NCBI GenBank assembly: GCA_027563935.2
Contig: CM050454.1
Location: 4,120,001 to 4,184,000 of the forward strand
Length of the DNA: 64,000 nt
Origin: Costus lasius
Taxonomy: Eukaryota; Streptophyta; Magnoliopsida; Zingiberales; Costaceae
Direction of reading: 5' to 3'
Below the pieces are notes generated by a model. The model had not been told where the DNA came from. It saw only the letters and a list, made by a program, of their open reading frames with translations, and did no database searches. Position numbers and translations under genes: made by a program. This document shows, one piece after another, positions 47,401 to 57,661 of this stretch. Position 1 is the stretch's first letter; each line of letters begins with the position of its first letter.

Positions 47401-50400
47401 CATAACTTACAAATGAATCATATTATCTTGATGACCACTGAAGTTACTTATGTACCAGCGTGGAGATCTAAGCTGCACACAGGAAATTGAAAACAGAACA
47501 TTTATCAGAACAGGGAAATGTCTCAATAATTTGCTAGCAGCGAAAGATGAATTCTTACATAATATAATGCAGCTTTTACATCAGTTCTCATAGCAAAAAT
47601 AGGAAAGATACAAGATCTTAACCAAAAAAATATCAAATGAAGTTAAAAATCTTAATCTGTAGTTTTGTACCCCCACCGCCACTAGGCATGATTTGGTACC
47701 ATTTGAGATTGGGAGAGGGAGGAGGGGCAGAGTAGAAGAAAGAAGACGTGTTCCGGAGGGTGGCTGCAGTGGAGTGGTAATTCCTCTTATCTTTACATCT
47801 CCCATTATCATTCTTATATTCATCTCACATCATTTTGTCTCACCTTTTTCTCTCCAAATCTCCATCTATCAGTATATAACTGGTCTGTGTGCATTTTATG
47901 TATGGACCAGTAACACAAGCCAATACATAGTGTAAACAATGATATCATCATAACATCAAAGCCCATCACACTCCTTTTGTATGTGTTTAGCAAAAGAATT
48001 TGGTCCTTCGCAATTCTAGTACAGAAAAGCATGGTGTTGATGATATATACTGAAATGATTGTTATCATGAAATTCAAAATTGCTAAAATAATTCAATTAT
48101 AATGATCAGAATCAATATTTTAAAAACGGGTCTGAACCGACTGGTTTCTCCAGTTTGTACAGGTCTGACAAAGGTACGGTACAAAGCAAGAGATGGAGTA
48201 GCAGGATGCAACAGAATCGAGTAGGAGCAACGGGAAGGAGAAGAGGAGAGGAAGGAGAGGGGAGAGGATGAAGAAAAAGGAGGAGAAGGAATAAGAGAAG
48301 AAGAAGAATTGGAGGAGGGATGTACCAGGCAAGGTTTAAGGATTCGGTCCGGCGAGCCACCGGACCGGTACCAGCGACCTGTGTGAGAAGCGGCGGCAGC
48401 TGGCAGGAGCAGAATAGTGGCGACAGAGAAAAAGCGATGGCGGAAGCTTCGTTCGAAGCTTTTGCTGCCACTGGAAGCTTCGAACGAAGCTTCCGGTGCC
48501 AGCGGAAACTTTGCTTCTGCCGGCTCCCACTCCGCCCGTTGTCGCCCCCGCTCCACCCGTGGCCACCCCCGCTGTCGCCTCGCCGCCGCCGTTGCCGGAC
48601 CATGCTCCGAAGCTTGGTCCGGTGCCGGTCCCTTGCCGGACCGATACAAACCAGCTGGTACCGTACCGGCTTTTCGATCCATGGTGCCAGGAACCACGCA
48701 GACGCAGGAGGAGAGGAGAAGGGAGGCAAAAATGACCGTTTTAACTCGAAATACAGTACAGTCATTTTTAACTCAGAAAATGACCAATTGTAACAAACAC
48801 CACCAACCCTCCTTTCCAATTTTTTTTAAGGCGAAGTTTAGTGGAGATGGAGACAATGCGAAAGAGAATCATCGTCATAAGTAAAACGGCCATTATTGGC
48901 TAGGGCTATAACTTAGGCCTTTTCTTACTCGATCAACTATAACGAGAATGGCCGATAATGGCTATTTTTTGGACGGCCATTAAACTTTACCAAAAACTAT
49001 TGTTTTTACCCATAAAACAATTGTTTTTACCAAAAAGGACTTGACCCACAGGTATCTCTTGAAATTTTATCAAAGTTCTATGAATTTTTTACAAAGTTAT
49101 ACAAAATTGATCAAGTTATACGAGTTCTACAATATGGTCAAAGTTCTACGCAATTTGGTCAACTTGGGTCAAAGTTCTATGGAATTTGATCAAAGTTCTA
49201 CAAAATTTTATGGGCGTATAATGTTACGGGCGTTATTACTTATAATGCTCATTACTTGCAGATTATTACGGCCATTTATTCAGACTATTACGGTTGTTCT
49301 ATTTAGCTAGCTGACATATATTGCATACAATATTGACCTTAACTAACAAAGAACGCATCCTACGAGCAAAGGAGGAGTGGGAGAGACAGCAGTGACAGCA
49401 AGCGCGAGGAGAGAAGAGCGAGCGGAGGAGCGAAAGAGACAACACCAGCAGCAAGAGGAGAGAAGAGTGCGTCCGGCAGCAGCAAGAGTGGAGGAGAGAA
49501 GAGCGCGTCTCGCAGCAACAGCAGTAGGTACCGGTCCAACTACCGAGTACAATGGTCAAACCAATTTTTTGAACCTTAATTAGATCAAAAGTAATTGAAA
49601 TCACATAAGATGATACATGTCACTAGAAACATTCCCACTTCTTTATGAAATGATTCTAAATTTTCTAGGCATTGCATGATATTCTCTGTGCATTATTGAG
49701 GTGGTCCATCATCTAAAAAGTGTATGATTTTTTTATTATCTCATTTCTCTCTTCAATTATTTATTTTCATAATCATTTACTTATCTACATTTTTTACACC
49801 CAAAGAATTTGGAACAACATTCACAAAATTGATTAACCGAAATATCCTTATCACATTTATGTATAGCATATAGATTTATGACACATTTATGGTTATATCA
49901 AATAAATCGTAACTTTAGATATGCTCCACGATTAGAATGCTCTTTTCAGTCGTGAATAGATAGATTTTAAATATAATATACAACTTTATACTTAACAACA
50001 CAATATTTTTATTCACAGTACAACAGAACAATCAACCCAAACAACTTAGTGCTTTCCTATCAGCACTTTCCTGGACAACATTTTTTGTTCAGAACAACAA
50101 CAATAGCATAGCAAACCAAAGTGCACCCAAGATCTAGTGGCAGAAATGTGCTTGTGGCATGCCCAATCTGATGATAAGATAAGGAGATATATTTTGAGGT
50201 TGATGGCAAGGGCACTAGTGAAGTCAAAGATAAGCTAATAATAATGTTGAAATAGTGTTAGATCGTTAATCAATAAAGGCCACATGAACAAGACATGTGA
50301 ATGAAACAAACATTATATTTATATAATTATTTAAACAACTTAGGAGCTGAAGTTAATAATTTTCATGTTAACAAATTGGAAGTTCAACATTGGCTTAAAG

Positions 50401-53400
50401 GAAGAGTATAATAGTTGTCCTAATCTTGCACAGATTTTAACATTTTTTTGGATGGAAGAAGGTGTAAAGTTTGTTGACGATATGATAAATGAAGATTACC
50501 TATCAAAAGGCATCCAACTCTATATTCTTTTCAATTATAGAGATCCTAGTTTGAGAATTACATACTAGAGGTCTTGCATGCTACTTTAGTCAAACTGAAG
50601 TTCATAAATTATATTCTTATAAATAGATTCAAAGTGCTTCTAGAAACTCTTTCAGAAAACTCCATGCACATTTTGCACACTTCGCATAGTGAGGAAACCA
50701 GACTCAAATCCTTACATTATTTATTTGTTAGTATGTTAAATATTATTTCAGTTTTCAATATTGAGTACTTATTAACATACATATGTAATTCTCATTTCTT
50801 GAATACTAACTTTTTTGCATTTTATTTTGTTGGACAGGCGTATTTAAACTAATTGTTGTATGCCATGTGTTTGATTCCTATTTGTAATGTCTTATACACA
50901 TTATGGTTTTTTGCAACCTCTAATATATGAGATTCCATGAACCAAAATTAACTACTTCCATTTCAATTCAAAAATCAGATAAAGACAATGCAAAATCTGA
51001 GCATTCTTAAATGGTACATAAGTTTGTCATCAAGAAAGGACACGTGACAATGATGACAAGCTTATGGAAGATGAATATGGCTAATGGAAAAAAGGCAAGT
51101 AGTACATACTCGGTGAATGCAAATATTTCTTCTAGTAACAAGCGAAGCTGCTTGAAGCTCCATATGGCCTGCCCATGTGCCGTCCTTTTCCATGGACTGG
51201 CAATACTCATCAAATGGAACATCATCCTCAATGAAGGGCTCAAACTCTTCACGATGGTTCTGTTATATAAAATGCGCGTAATACTTACTAAGAAAAATTG
51301 ATAAGTTTGAAAAAATAAATATTGGAAAAGAATGTTAATTTTATATGAACTCATCAAATAACTAGTAGCAGGTTAAAAGGATATCAGCCAAAGATAGTCA
51401 AAGTTTTAATGAATATTGCCATAATTTAGGCACATCAACTTAAAATACACTATTGATGATTGATCATTGATGTAAAACAAAGAATTGTTCCTTCTTCCAT
51501 AATGCAAGCTCAAAGAAAGAGAGCGGAAAGAGGATTCTATGGAGAAGCCATAATAGAGTCAGGCACAAGATAGAGGATTCATCATCTTCGTACATAAGGA
51601 AAAAAAGATAACACAGTATAAAAGATATCAAATATTAGCACAAACAGAGAGAGAATATTTACATGCCCTGATATGTTTGGATCACATGATTAAGCTTGCA
51701 CCACTCTGAAAAAATTTCTACAATTAATAAATGTCAAAGAAAAGATCAAAAATTGCATACCACAAGATATTTTACCACCATGTCACGATATTTTTTGTAT
51801 TCATCTTCATGACCCTCAAGCTGATCAGCTAGAGCCCTGCATGTTATTTCAAATAACTATATCTGCTACATGCAGTATGTACCACTGCTAAGGATGCACA
51901 TTGTAGTGCTTAAGATATGCTAATTAAAATGATGAGTAGCACATGTACAATTGTGTTAACTAGTAAGCCAAGCCAAAGAAGAGTTCTTCAAACCTAAAGA
52001 AACAGTTGCCATCTGCTGTGACTTCAACTATCTTCAGGCCCAATGAATCAAGTTGACCACGAAATTCTGCTATATCAGTCTGTTTTCCATGCCTCTTTAC
52101 CTGCATAAGGCATGAACTACATTCAGTCAAAACAATTGTATGATTGAAGATAAGAAAAAATGATTAGCATGTGGTCACCAAGACAATTGCACAATGAACA
52201 AGCACGAGGAACTGAAAGAGATCAAATTGTATCAATTTGTAAATACTTTGAACTTAGAAGAAATCCATCTTACCAATGATTCCTTTCAGAAAGAAAAGTC
52301 CAAACTCCAAAGTACAACTCAAAAGAACAGTTTGGCTCAAATAATTTAGTTTATGCAAAGCAAGTCCTTCATCAAGAGTTAAAGAAATGATCAGCTAATA
52401 GACTTTTATAGACCCTTCTTATCATCTCCCAATCACAAAAAACAAAACATAAATTAATGTAGACAGTTGATAATTTTCTTGAGCAATTGGAAGGATGGAC
52501 ACCAAAAAACAATCCAACATAAATAAATAAATAAATAAATGGATAAGTTCAACCTTAGTAGTCATGATAAGAATGACTTTTCCAGTTTGACATTTTGACC
52601 ATCATGACCTCAAAGAGCAGACAATAGTCTTGACAAGAAATGCTTCTTGAAACCAAAATTATGCCCAAGAAACAGATTGAAAGATTACTAAGAACTAAGA
52701 AGCATTCCCAAGATCATAGAAATGCAAGACACTTAACCCCACAAATTTCCAAGAAGATATATTTGATTTTGAAATTGGCACTTAACCCCACAAATTGAGA
52801 GAGCCAAAATCCAATTTTCAAGCCCCACATATTACCTTGAAAGATAAAAAGGTCATTTTCAAAGGCCAAATGTGTAATCCTAAGATTGACAACTACTCTT
52901 CATCTTCTCCTAGACACTTCATCTTCAACAATGTCTACAGCCTCATGGCTAGGCTTCCTTGTTAGGTCGTCCTGAGGTGACAACTAACAATGCTTCTTGG
53001 TTGGCTCGTCTTTGGGCGCAACACTTAGAAATCAAATGATAGCTTCTTGGTCGGTTCTTGTGTTTTCCATAAGGCAAGTTAAAACAAGGGGCAAGTTGAA
53101 AACTGATGATTGCTTCTTTGTCACGCGCATCATTGTCAACTCGTCTAAGAGGGGTGATGACAATCATCCACATCTTTGTCGTTTTCACCATTTTTGGTAT
53201 CTTTGTGCCTTTATCATCAAACTTCATCAGGGTGTGACAATCACAATCCTAACAACCTCGCCTTAACTAATGTCTATTCCTAATGTAATATTCTTAAACC
53301 TTTGATGTTTAAACAAGAAAATTGAGAGTTAATATCACTTGCAATTTGGGCAAGGTGATTCAAGCACTCATACTATTTTCTTGTTAAACAACATCAGATT

Positions 53401-54262
53401 CTACTTGATTAATTTAAGGGGCTTCATATAAATCATGATATTCTGCACCAATACTTTATTGAACACTCTACTCAAAAGTTGAGTTTTTCTTTCAACCGGA
53501 AGAGGAAAATGGAGATTAATCCACATTCCTGAATGGATTTAGAAAAGGTTATTCTGTAATGCAGAAAAAGACACACGACTTCCTAAAACAATAGCCTAGA
53601 TCTCAAAAGCAGCAAGGAGTTGTAGAGAATGACAAGGACTCTGAATAATGCACTGGATTTTCAAAATCATTACGAATAATTATTCAAAAGCTTGTACGGG
53701 AAGGTTCTACCATCGAACTATGTGTTGTACATTATGTTCCTTATTTTCCCTAGACATTTTTAGCACTATAAATTGATGAGTCATGCACTGGTTCACAACT
53801 GAATGGGAACAAAGTTAATCTCTCTCCTCGACTACTTCTTCTCTCCTCCTCCTCATCTCTTCTCCGAGTTAACTTTGCTAATACTATATCACTCAGGCCT
53901 TAATTCTTAGCTAAACTAAAACGAGAGTTCTTGTATTGAAACAAAGTGATCGAATCGCATTGCCCTTCATTATTATCTAACAAGATGGGGAATAGCTAGT
54001 ATTTTTTCCAAGTAAAGATGGATGTAAACATCCCGCTAAGTTTAGCACAAAAAAAAAAAGAAAAAAGAAAATCGGGCCAATGGTAGGGTGTAGAAGCCAG
54101 AAGGGGGAAAATTAAAAAATCAAGTGAAAATTGGACCCTGTACCGCCTTCAAATGGATTATACGGCGTCCCTCATGTATCTTCCACAACACAGCTTGGGA
54201 TTCCAATTGGACATATTCAAAATGATCCGAGAAGCGACTTGTTGTGGAATGAACTGATCGCA

Positions 54263-54296
<34 letters not shown>

Positions 54297-54358
54297 GGGC
54301 TTACACCATCGAGTTGCTTTCTGGACTTGGACTTCTTATTGTTCTTAGCTTGAACCAT
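38456..54358 (-). CDS. OTU-domain cysteine deubiquitinase with UBA-like and SEC-C-like C-terminus
   Basis: Eleven exons: 54358-54305, 52100-51994, 51836-51761, 51259-51110, 47472-47411, 44394-44310, 44218-44066, 43975-43849, about 39586-39468, 39386-39295 and 38570-38456. Phases fit throughout and the protein is about 379 residues. It starts MVQAKNNKKSKSRKQ. The OTU catalytic Cys lies in ADGNCFFRALADQ (Cys about 51), and the His in YHDGEHYNSVR (about 157). Between them are EYCQSMEKDGTWAGHMELQ and SPRWYISNF. A UBA-like segment (TGCEDIDKIEQ, GGDIDATIEYLIAE) follows, then a SEC-C-like CSCRSKRKCKAC and the tail PDMGALCI. It matches Arabidopsis At5g67170/OTUD3-type enzymes, which cleave ubiquitin chains. 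The start is the conserved MVQ..KKSK. The acceptor of exon 9 is ambiguous by 3 bp (39586 or 39583). Its length comes from mobile DNA in the introns. Confidence 0.94.
40908..40915 (+). repeat. 8-bp target-site duplication of the 40916 element, left
   Basis: GTATACAT precedes CAAGGATTAAA. It is repeated exactly at 41324-41331 after TTTAATCCTTG. Confidence 0.9.
41013..41084 (+). repeat. 18-bp tandem repeat, four units
   Basis: Units begin GCCTTCCAG at 41013, 41031, 41049 and 41067. Each is followed by ACCGCGTCC or a variant. It lies inside the MITE at 40916-41323. Confidence 0.9.
41095..41207 (+). repeat. 31-bp tandem repeat built on a HindIII-type palindrome
   Basis: AGCTTCG..CGAAGCT palindromes start at 41095, 41126, 41157 and 41188, an exact 31-bp period. 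Between them are CGCC/GGCG-type linkers. The same palindrome occurs twice in the related element at 48330. Confidence 0.9.
41357..42284. mobile_element. Non-autonomous hAT-like element with TAAGGGTGTCCA ends
   Basis: The left end TAAGGGTGTCCATTCAA and the right end TTGGACATTCCTA are imperfect inverted repeats. Both subterminal regions are dense in AAACCAAACC/GGTTTGGTTT motifs, the usual appearance of one plant hAT group. The interior includes a purine-rich GGAGG block (about 41510-41820) and partly duplicated GCGCCAATGG / GATGCTTCGTTAC segments (about 41830-42030). No clear target duplication was found. Confidence 0.55.
42290..43848 (-). other. Remainder of OTU intron 8
   Basis: AT-rich intron DNA. 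A 64-codon open frame at 43209-43403 is Leu/Ser/Phe low complexity on the opposite strand and is not supported as a gene. No bounded mobile element was seen. Confidence 0.6.
45236..45365. mobile_element. CAAGG/CCGGTACC MITE, 130-bp copy
   Basis: The left end CAAGATTTTGAAAATCGG and right end ATTCTAAACCTTG are the family TIRs. The flanks ATTGACTC (45228-45235) and ATTGACTT (45366-45373) agree at 7 of 8 bases. The interior has TGGTACCAG. Confidence 0.75.
47095..47185. mobile_element. Possible CAAGG-family remnant
   Basis: CAAGTTTCAAACACCGGTCC at 47090-47110 matches a family end. ATACCAATTAAAATTG further on may be the other end. No target duplication was found. Confidence 0.3.
48108..48329. mobile_element. 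Partial CAAGG-family element interrupted by a second copy
   Basis: CAATATTTTAAAAACGGG near 48112 resembles a family end. The ACGGTAC-containing sequence after it is typical of the interior, followed by a purine-rich GGAGAAGGAG stretch up to the insertion at 48330. The far end was not found. Confidence 0.35.
48330..48683. mobile_element. CAAGG/CCGGTACC MITE, 354-bp copy
   Basis: It starts CAAGGTTTAAGGATTCGG and ends CTTTTCGATCCATG. The flanks GTACCAGG (48322-48329) and GTGCCAGG (48684-48691) agree at 7 of 8 bases. The interior is GC-rich with CCGGACCGGTACC and CGTACCGG. It carries two GAAGCTTCG..CGAAGCTT palindromes (about 48443-48495) like the 31-bp array at 41095. Long open frames here on both strands come from the high GC content and are not genes. 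Confidence 0.75.
48885..49330. repeat. Repeat-rich segment with degenerate AAAGTTCTA tandem array
   Basis: AAAGTTCTA(C/T)..AATTT motifs recur about every 20-25 bp between 49065 and 49205 (at least five copies). They are flanked by ACGGCCATTA motifs at 48890-48990 and ATTACGGCC motifs near 49270. This may be a decayed mobile element, but no ends were placed. Confidence 0.5.
49331..51109 (-). other. Remaining part of OTU intron 4
   Basis: This includes a purine-rich AGAGAAGAGCG/CAGCAG block (49370-49530) ending in a GGTACCGGTCC motif and a TTTTTTGAACCTTAA end. The block may be another degenerate CAAGG-family copy. The rest is AT-rich without a recognised gene. Confidence 0.5.
52101..54304 (-). 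other. OTU intron 1
   Basis: A 2.2-kb intron with an (AAAT)n tract at about 52522-52541 and partly repeated TGCTTCTTGGTTGG/AGCTTCTTGGTCGG segments (52985-53120). A (GA)n tract of about 14 units (54265-54292) lies on the plus strand only 12 bp from the exon 1 donor. No gene was found inside. Confidence 0.65.
54265..54292. repeat. (GA)n microsatellite next to the OTU exon 1 donor
   Basis: About 14 GA units on the plus strand, so (CT)n on the OTU sense strand. It begins about 12 bp after the exon 1 splice donor. Confidence 0.9.
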
Positions 54359-54798
54359 GGAGGGATGCGGCGGACGAGGGACGGAGACGAGCCGGCGAAG
54401 AGATTGCGAGAGCAAAAACTCCAAGAAAAGACGCCGTCGCCTTCGAAGCCCGACCGCGGCAATTGTTTGCGTGCGCAGCGGGACCGACAGATTTTGCAGA
54501 TTGACATATTAACCCCTGTCTTTTAGAAAATTGCAATGAATATTGAAATTATGCGAGTAGAGCCAACAAAAGTTTGAATTATTTTTACATGAAATTTGGT
54601 ACGATTTTAAACAAATTGATTACTCAAAAATAATCAGATTATATTACAATATAAATGCATTAATTCATAAAACTCATCTATAATATTATAGATATCGTAT
54701 GAATTATAACATATTGTGTTTTTTAGTATGTATATACATAATATTTATTTTAGTATATTTTTATATTTTATATTATATAATTATATGATTCATGGATT
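54359..54798. other. OTU gene leader and promoter region
   Basis: The first 180 bp upstream of the ATG are GC-rich and could be leader. Beyond that, DNA is AT-rich up to the retrotransposon border, so the promoter space before the mobile element is only about 440 bp. No specific element was identified. Confidence 0.5.
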
Positions 54799-54803
54799 AC
54801 TAG
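54799..54803 (+). repeat. 5-bp target-site duplication, left (ACTAG)
   Basis: ACTAG precedes the 5' LTR. It is repeated at 58818-58822 after the 3' LTR. Confidence 0.92.
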
Positions 54804-56106
54804 TGTCAGGCGTGGTTTAGGCCGGTTTAGCCCAAAGCCCACCGGGCTAGGAGAAAGCCCAAATGAAGATCCAAGCCTATGCCCACGGAGCCCAAATCAC
54901 GGGAAAATCGGGTCAACGCAAGATGTTGACCCGCTTGCGACATCTTCTCCCTACCACGTAGATGTTGGGCGAGATTCGCCTTCCTCGCGAAACACAGACA
55001 CGCGAAGCTCGGGCGCGAGCTCGCTATCTTCAACCGCGACAGACACGGAGGCTAGCGCGGCGACTCCTTCAGCTTCGGGAGATGAGGACTTGGATGGCGA
55101 GCGACGATACGCGCAGAAGGATCGGAGGGTGCGGCTGCCCTAATTTGAGAAGGGAGACCCGGTCTAGGTGGAGGCGACAGAAACCTCCTCTACCTATAAA
55201 GCGACGAGATCGAGCGAGAGGGGGATCACCAGCAGCGACGGCTCCGAGCTTAGAGAAGCAATGAGCGAAGAGAGAGCTGTGAGCGATTGAGAGAGGAATT
55301 CCAGAGATTGTAACCGGCGACGGGGGTTGCCAGCGAGGGAGGGGAAGCGGGCGCCGACGACAGGGGTCGTCGACGGCACGGAGAGGAGTTGTAGCTAATT
55401 TCGGAGAATAAAAGCTTCTTCTTCTCCTCTGTTTGCTATCCCCTGTTTCTGTGTTTCGGCGGCATCTCCGATCGATTCCCGGCGGCGAGCGGCCCCTGGA
55501 CGTCAACGAGAGGTGGAGAGGGACGGCGGCTTCCTCCGCCCACCTTCTCATCCTTCTTCCCGGCGGCAGACGGCGACCGTCGTCGAACGAGTGCAGGCGG
55601 CACTCGTTCGAGGCAAAACGAAGAAGGCGATAGCGAGGCTAGCGTTTCGATCGGCGTTCGAAACGAGACGCTTAGCTAAGTCAACAGAAAAGTCAAGCGT
55701 CAACGGGACGAAATCGGAAATTCGGCGACTGACGCAAGGCAAACATCAGCAACGCAATTCGGAAATCGGCAGAAGCGAATTCACGGGTGACATCAGGCGC
55801 GACATCAGCAAGGTGATTTTGCTTATAGCGGCGCGGCGATAATTTTGACTCTCGGGTCAAAATCCAAATTTGGGGAAAATTGGAGAGAGGTATTTAATTT
55901 AGGATTTTGAATTCGAAATTAGGGTTAGGGTTTTCTGAGCGACTTTATAATTTGGGGATAAAAACTACTCAGGGAAATTAGGGTTTCCGATTTGGGAGTG
56001 AGATTTGCCCGGAAACCCTAGGGAATTCACGCTCTGGTGTTCCGCCGGACAACCATAAGACACCAGTTTAGGGCTAGTTTAGGGCTGATCCGACTGGGGT
56101 GTGACA
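54804..56106 (+). repeat. 5' LTR
   Basis: The 1303-bp repeat starts TGTCAGGC and ends GTGTGACA. It has a TATA-like CTATAAAG near 55195 and a telomere-like ATTAGGGTTAGGG near 55918. Open frames inside are byproducts of its GC content. Confidence 0.93.
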
Positions 56107-56108
56107 AT

Positions 56109-56120
56109 TGGTATCAGAGC
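56109..56120 (+). other. Primer-binding site
   Basis: TGGTATCAGAGC starts two bases after the 5' LTR. It is the standard plant PBS complementary to the 3' end of initiator-methionine tRNA. Confidence 0.95.
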
Positions 56121-56134
56121 AAGGTTAACATGTG

Positions 56135-57661
56135 ACGGCAAACACGACACCTTTACCTGCGAAGGTGAAGAAGGGTTTGAAATTCCAGAAGATCACCCAT
56201 ACAGCCAAAGGAGCGTCAGATGACGTCTGGCTCAAGCAAGGAAAAGGTAAAGCCAAGGGGACGACTGAACCTGAAGAGATGGCGAACCACGGTTAGCGTA
56301 TCACACAAATCGAGCAGGTGCTCGGATTAGCTAGTGCTGAGGACAACGGGAAGATTCCCCAGATCGAGAGTCTTCAAAGTACAGTGGAGGCTCAAAGATT
56401 ACAGATCCAGACTCAGAAGTTGTATATCAAATTCCTGCAACAGACTTTGGAGGGTCTGATCGATCTGACAGAGCAGATGGCTCGTATGAAGGAGGAGATG
56501 CATGCAGAGATCACGGTATTGCGTTTGGCCCTAACGCAAGTATCGCGATCGACGGCAGCACCGGCAGAGCAAGAGGCTCTTAAGTCGAATGTACGAGTAC
56601 CTGAGCCAACAACGTTCGGGGGGGCCCGATAGTCCAGAGAGGTGGAAAACTTCATCTGGGACATGAAGCAGCTGTTCTCTGCTAGCTGTGTTCCAGAAGA
56701 AGATCGAGTGCGGGTGTGCATCGCATACCTCACAGGCGACGCGAAACTTTGGTGGCGAACCAAAGTCAGCTTGACATCAGGGGTTACTAGCTGGCCTTGG
56801 GAGGCCTTCCGTGAGGAACTGTGGCAGCAGTTTCTTCCCAAAAATTTGGCAGACCAAGCTCGTGGAAAGATAGATCGACTGAGGCACACTAGGTCGATCC
56901 AGGAGTACGTCAGGGCATTCTCCGCGTTGATATTAGAGCTACCAGACATGGGGGAAGGTGATAGGAAGTATCTCTTCATCCGGAACCTTCTTCCATGGGC
57001 GGAAGCGGAGGTCCGACGACACTCCCCACTTGACTGGAGGGCGGCAGCGGCGGTGGCTGAGCCCTTGGTGGATAACAGAAATTTCAAATCAACACCACCA
57101 AATAAACAGCAGTCACCACCGAAGCGCAGCTCCCCACGGACTCCACCGAGGGCTAGAGTTCCAGAAAGGGGCAGACCCTTTCCCCGACAGGGCAGGTGTT
57201 CACCAGGCCGACGAGAGCCAAAGCCACAGGGTTGCTTCTTGTGCGGCGGTCCTCACTTGGTGAAGGATTATCCGTTCAGGCAGAAACTCATGACGATGGT
57301 AGCGCAAGAACCAGCCGAGAAAGTTGAAGATCACACAGAAGAGGTGAGGATTGGTGGACTACAGTTAGTTCCACACACTGCCATGGGAACGCAGCAGTGT
57401 CGGATCGGTGCTTTGAGGATCGGAGCGATGGTGGTAAGAGATCTGCCCATGACAGACATCAAGGGCGATGTCCAAATTAGGCAAAGGAGAATTGTTAGGC
57501 TTGGTTCAGGCCGGTTCAGCCCAAAGCCCACCGGGCCAGGAGCAAGCCCAAATCAAGATCCAAGCCCACGCCCACAAAGCCCAAATCAGGGGAAAATCGG
57601 GTCAACGTGGGATGTTGACCCGTTTGCGGCATCTTCTCCCCGCCGCGTAGATGTTGGGTGA
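56135..57661 (+). pseudogene. gag polyprotein remnant of the LTR retrotransposon
   Basis: One reading frame from about 56135 encodes a Lys-rich start, a predicted coiled coil (about 56330-56530: IESLQSTVEAQRLQIQTQKL and following), and a gag core (ENFIWDMKQLF, LTGDAKLWWRTKV, LWQQFLPKNLADQARGKIDR). A Pro/Arg-rich part and a CCHC-type knuckle follow. TAG codons at 56294-56296 and 56630-56632 interrupt it. The knuckle reads CFLCGGPHLVKDY, so the last Cys is Tyr. The frame runs on into the 3' LTR to 57661. The protein would form retroelement particles; this copy cannot. Confidence 0.88.

Larger units (their letters stand above)
44395..47410 (-). other. OTU intron 5
   Basis: A 3.0-kb intron. Apart from the short MITE at 45236-45365 and a weaker relative near 47100-47180, it shows no recognisable gene or element. 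Open frames on either strand here lack domains. Confidence 0.6.

Noticed and set aside
48083..48819. Long open frames on both strands (up to about 235 codons)
   Set aside because: They arise from the GC-rich CCGGTACC MITE and the purine-rich DNA next to it. The frames run through TIRs and repeats and show no domain.
55069..55551. 160-codon minus-strand open frame in the 5' LTR
   Set aside because: A similar frame occurs in the 3' LTR (57586-58299), opposite to the element's transcription. This is GC-driven, with Arg/Ser/Pro bias.
56413..57087. 224-codon minus-strand frame over gag
   Set aside because: It is the antisense shadow of the gag region, which has clear family motifs on the plus strand.
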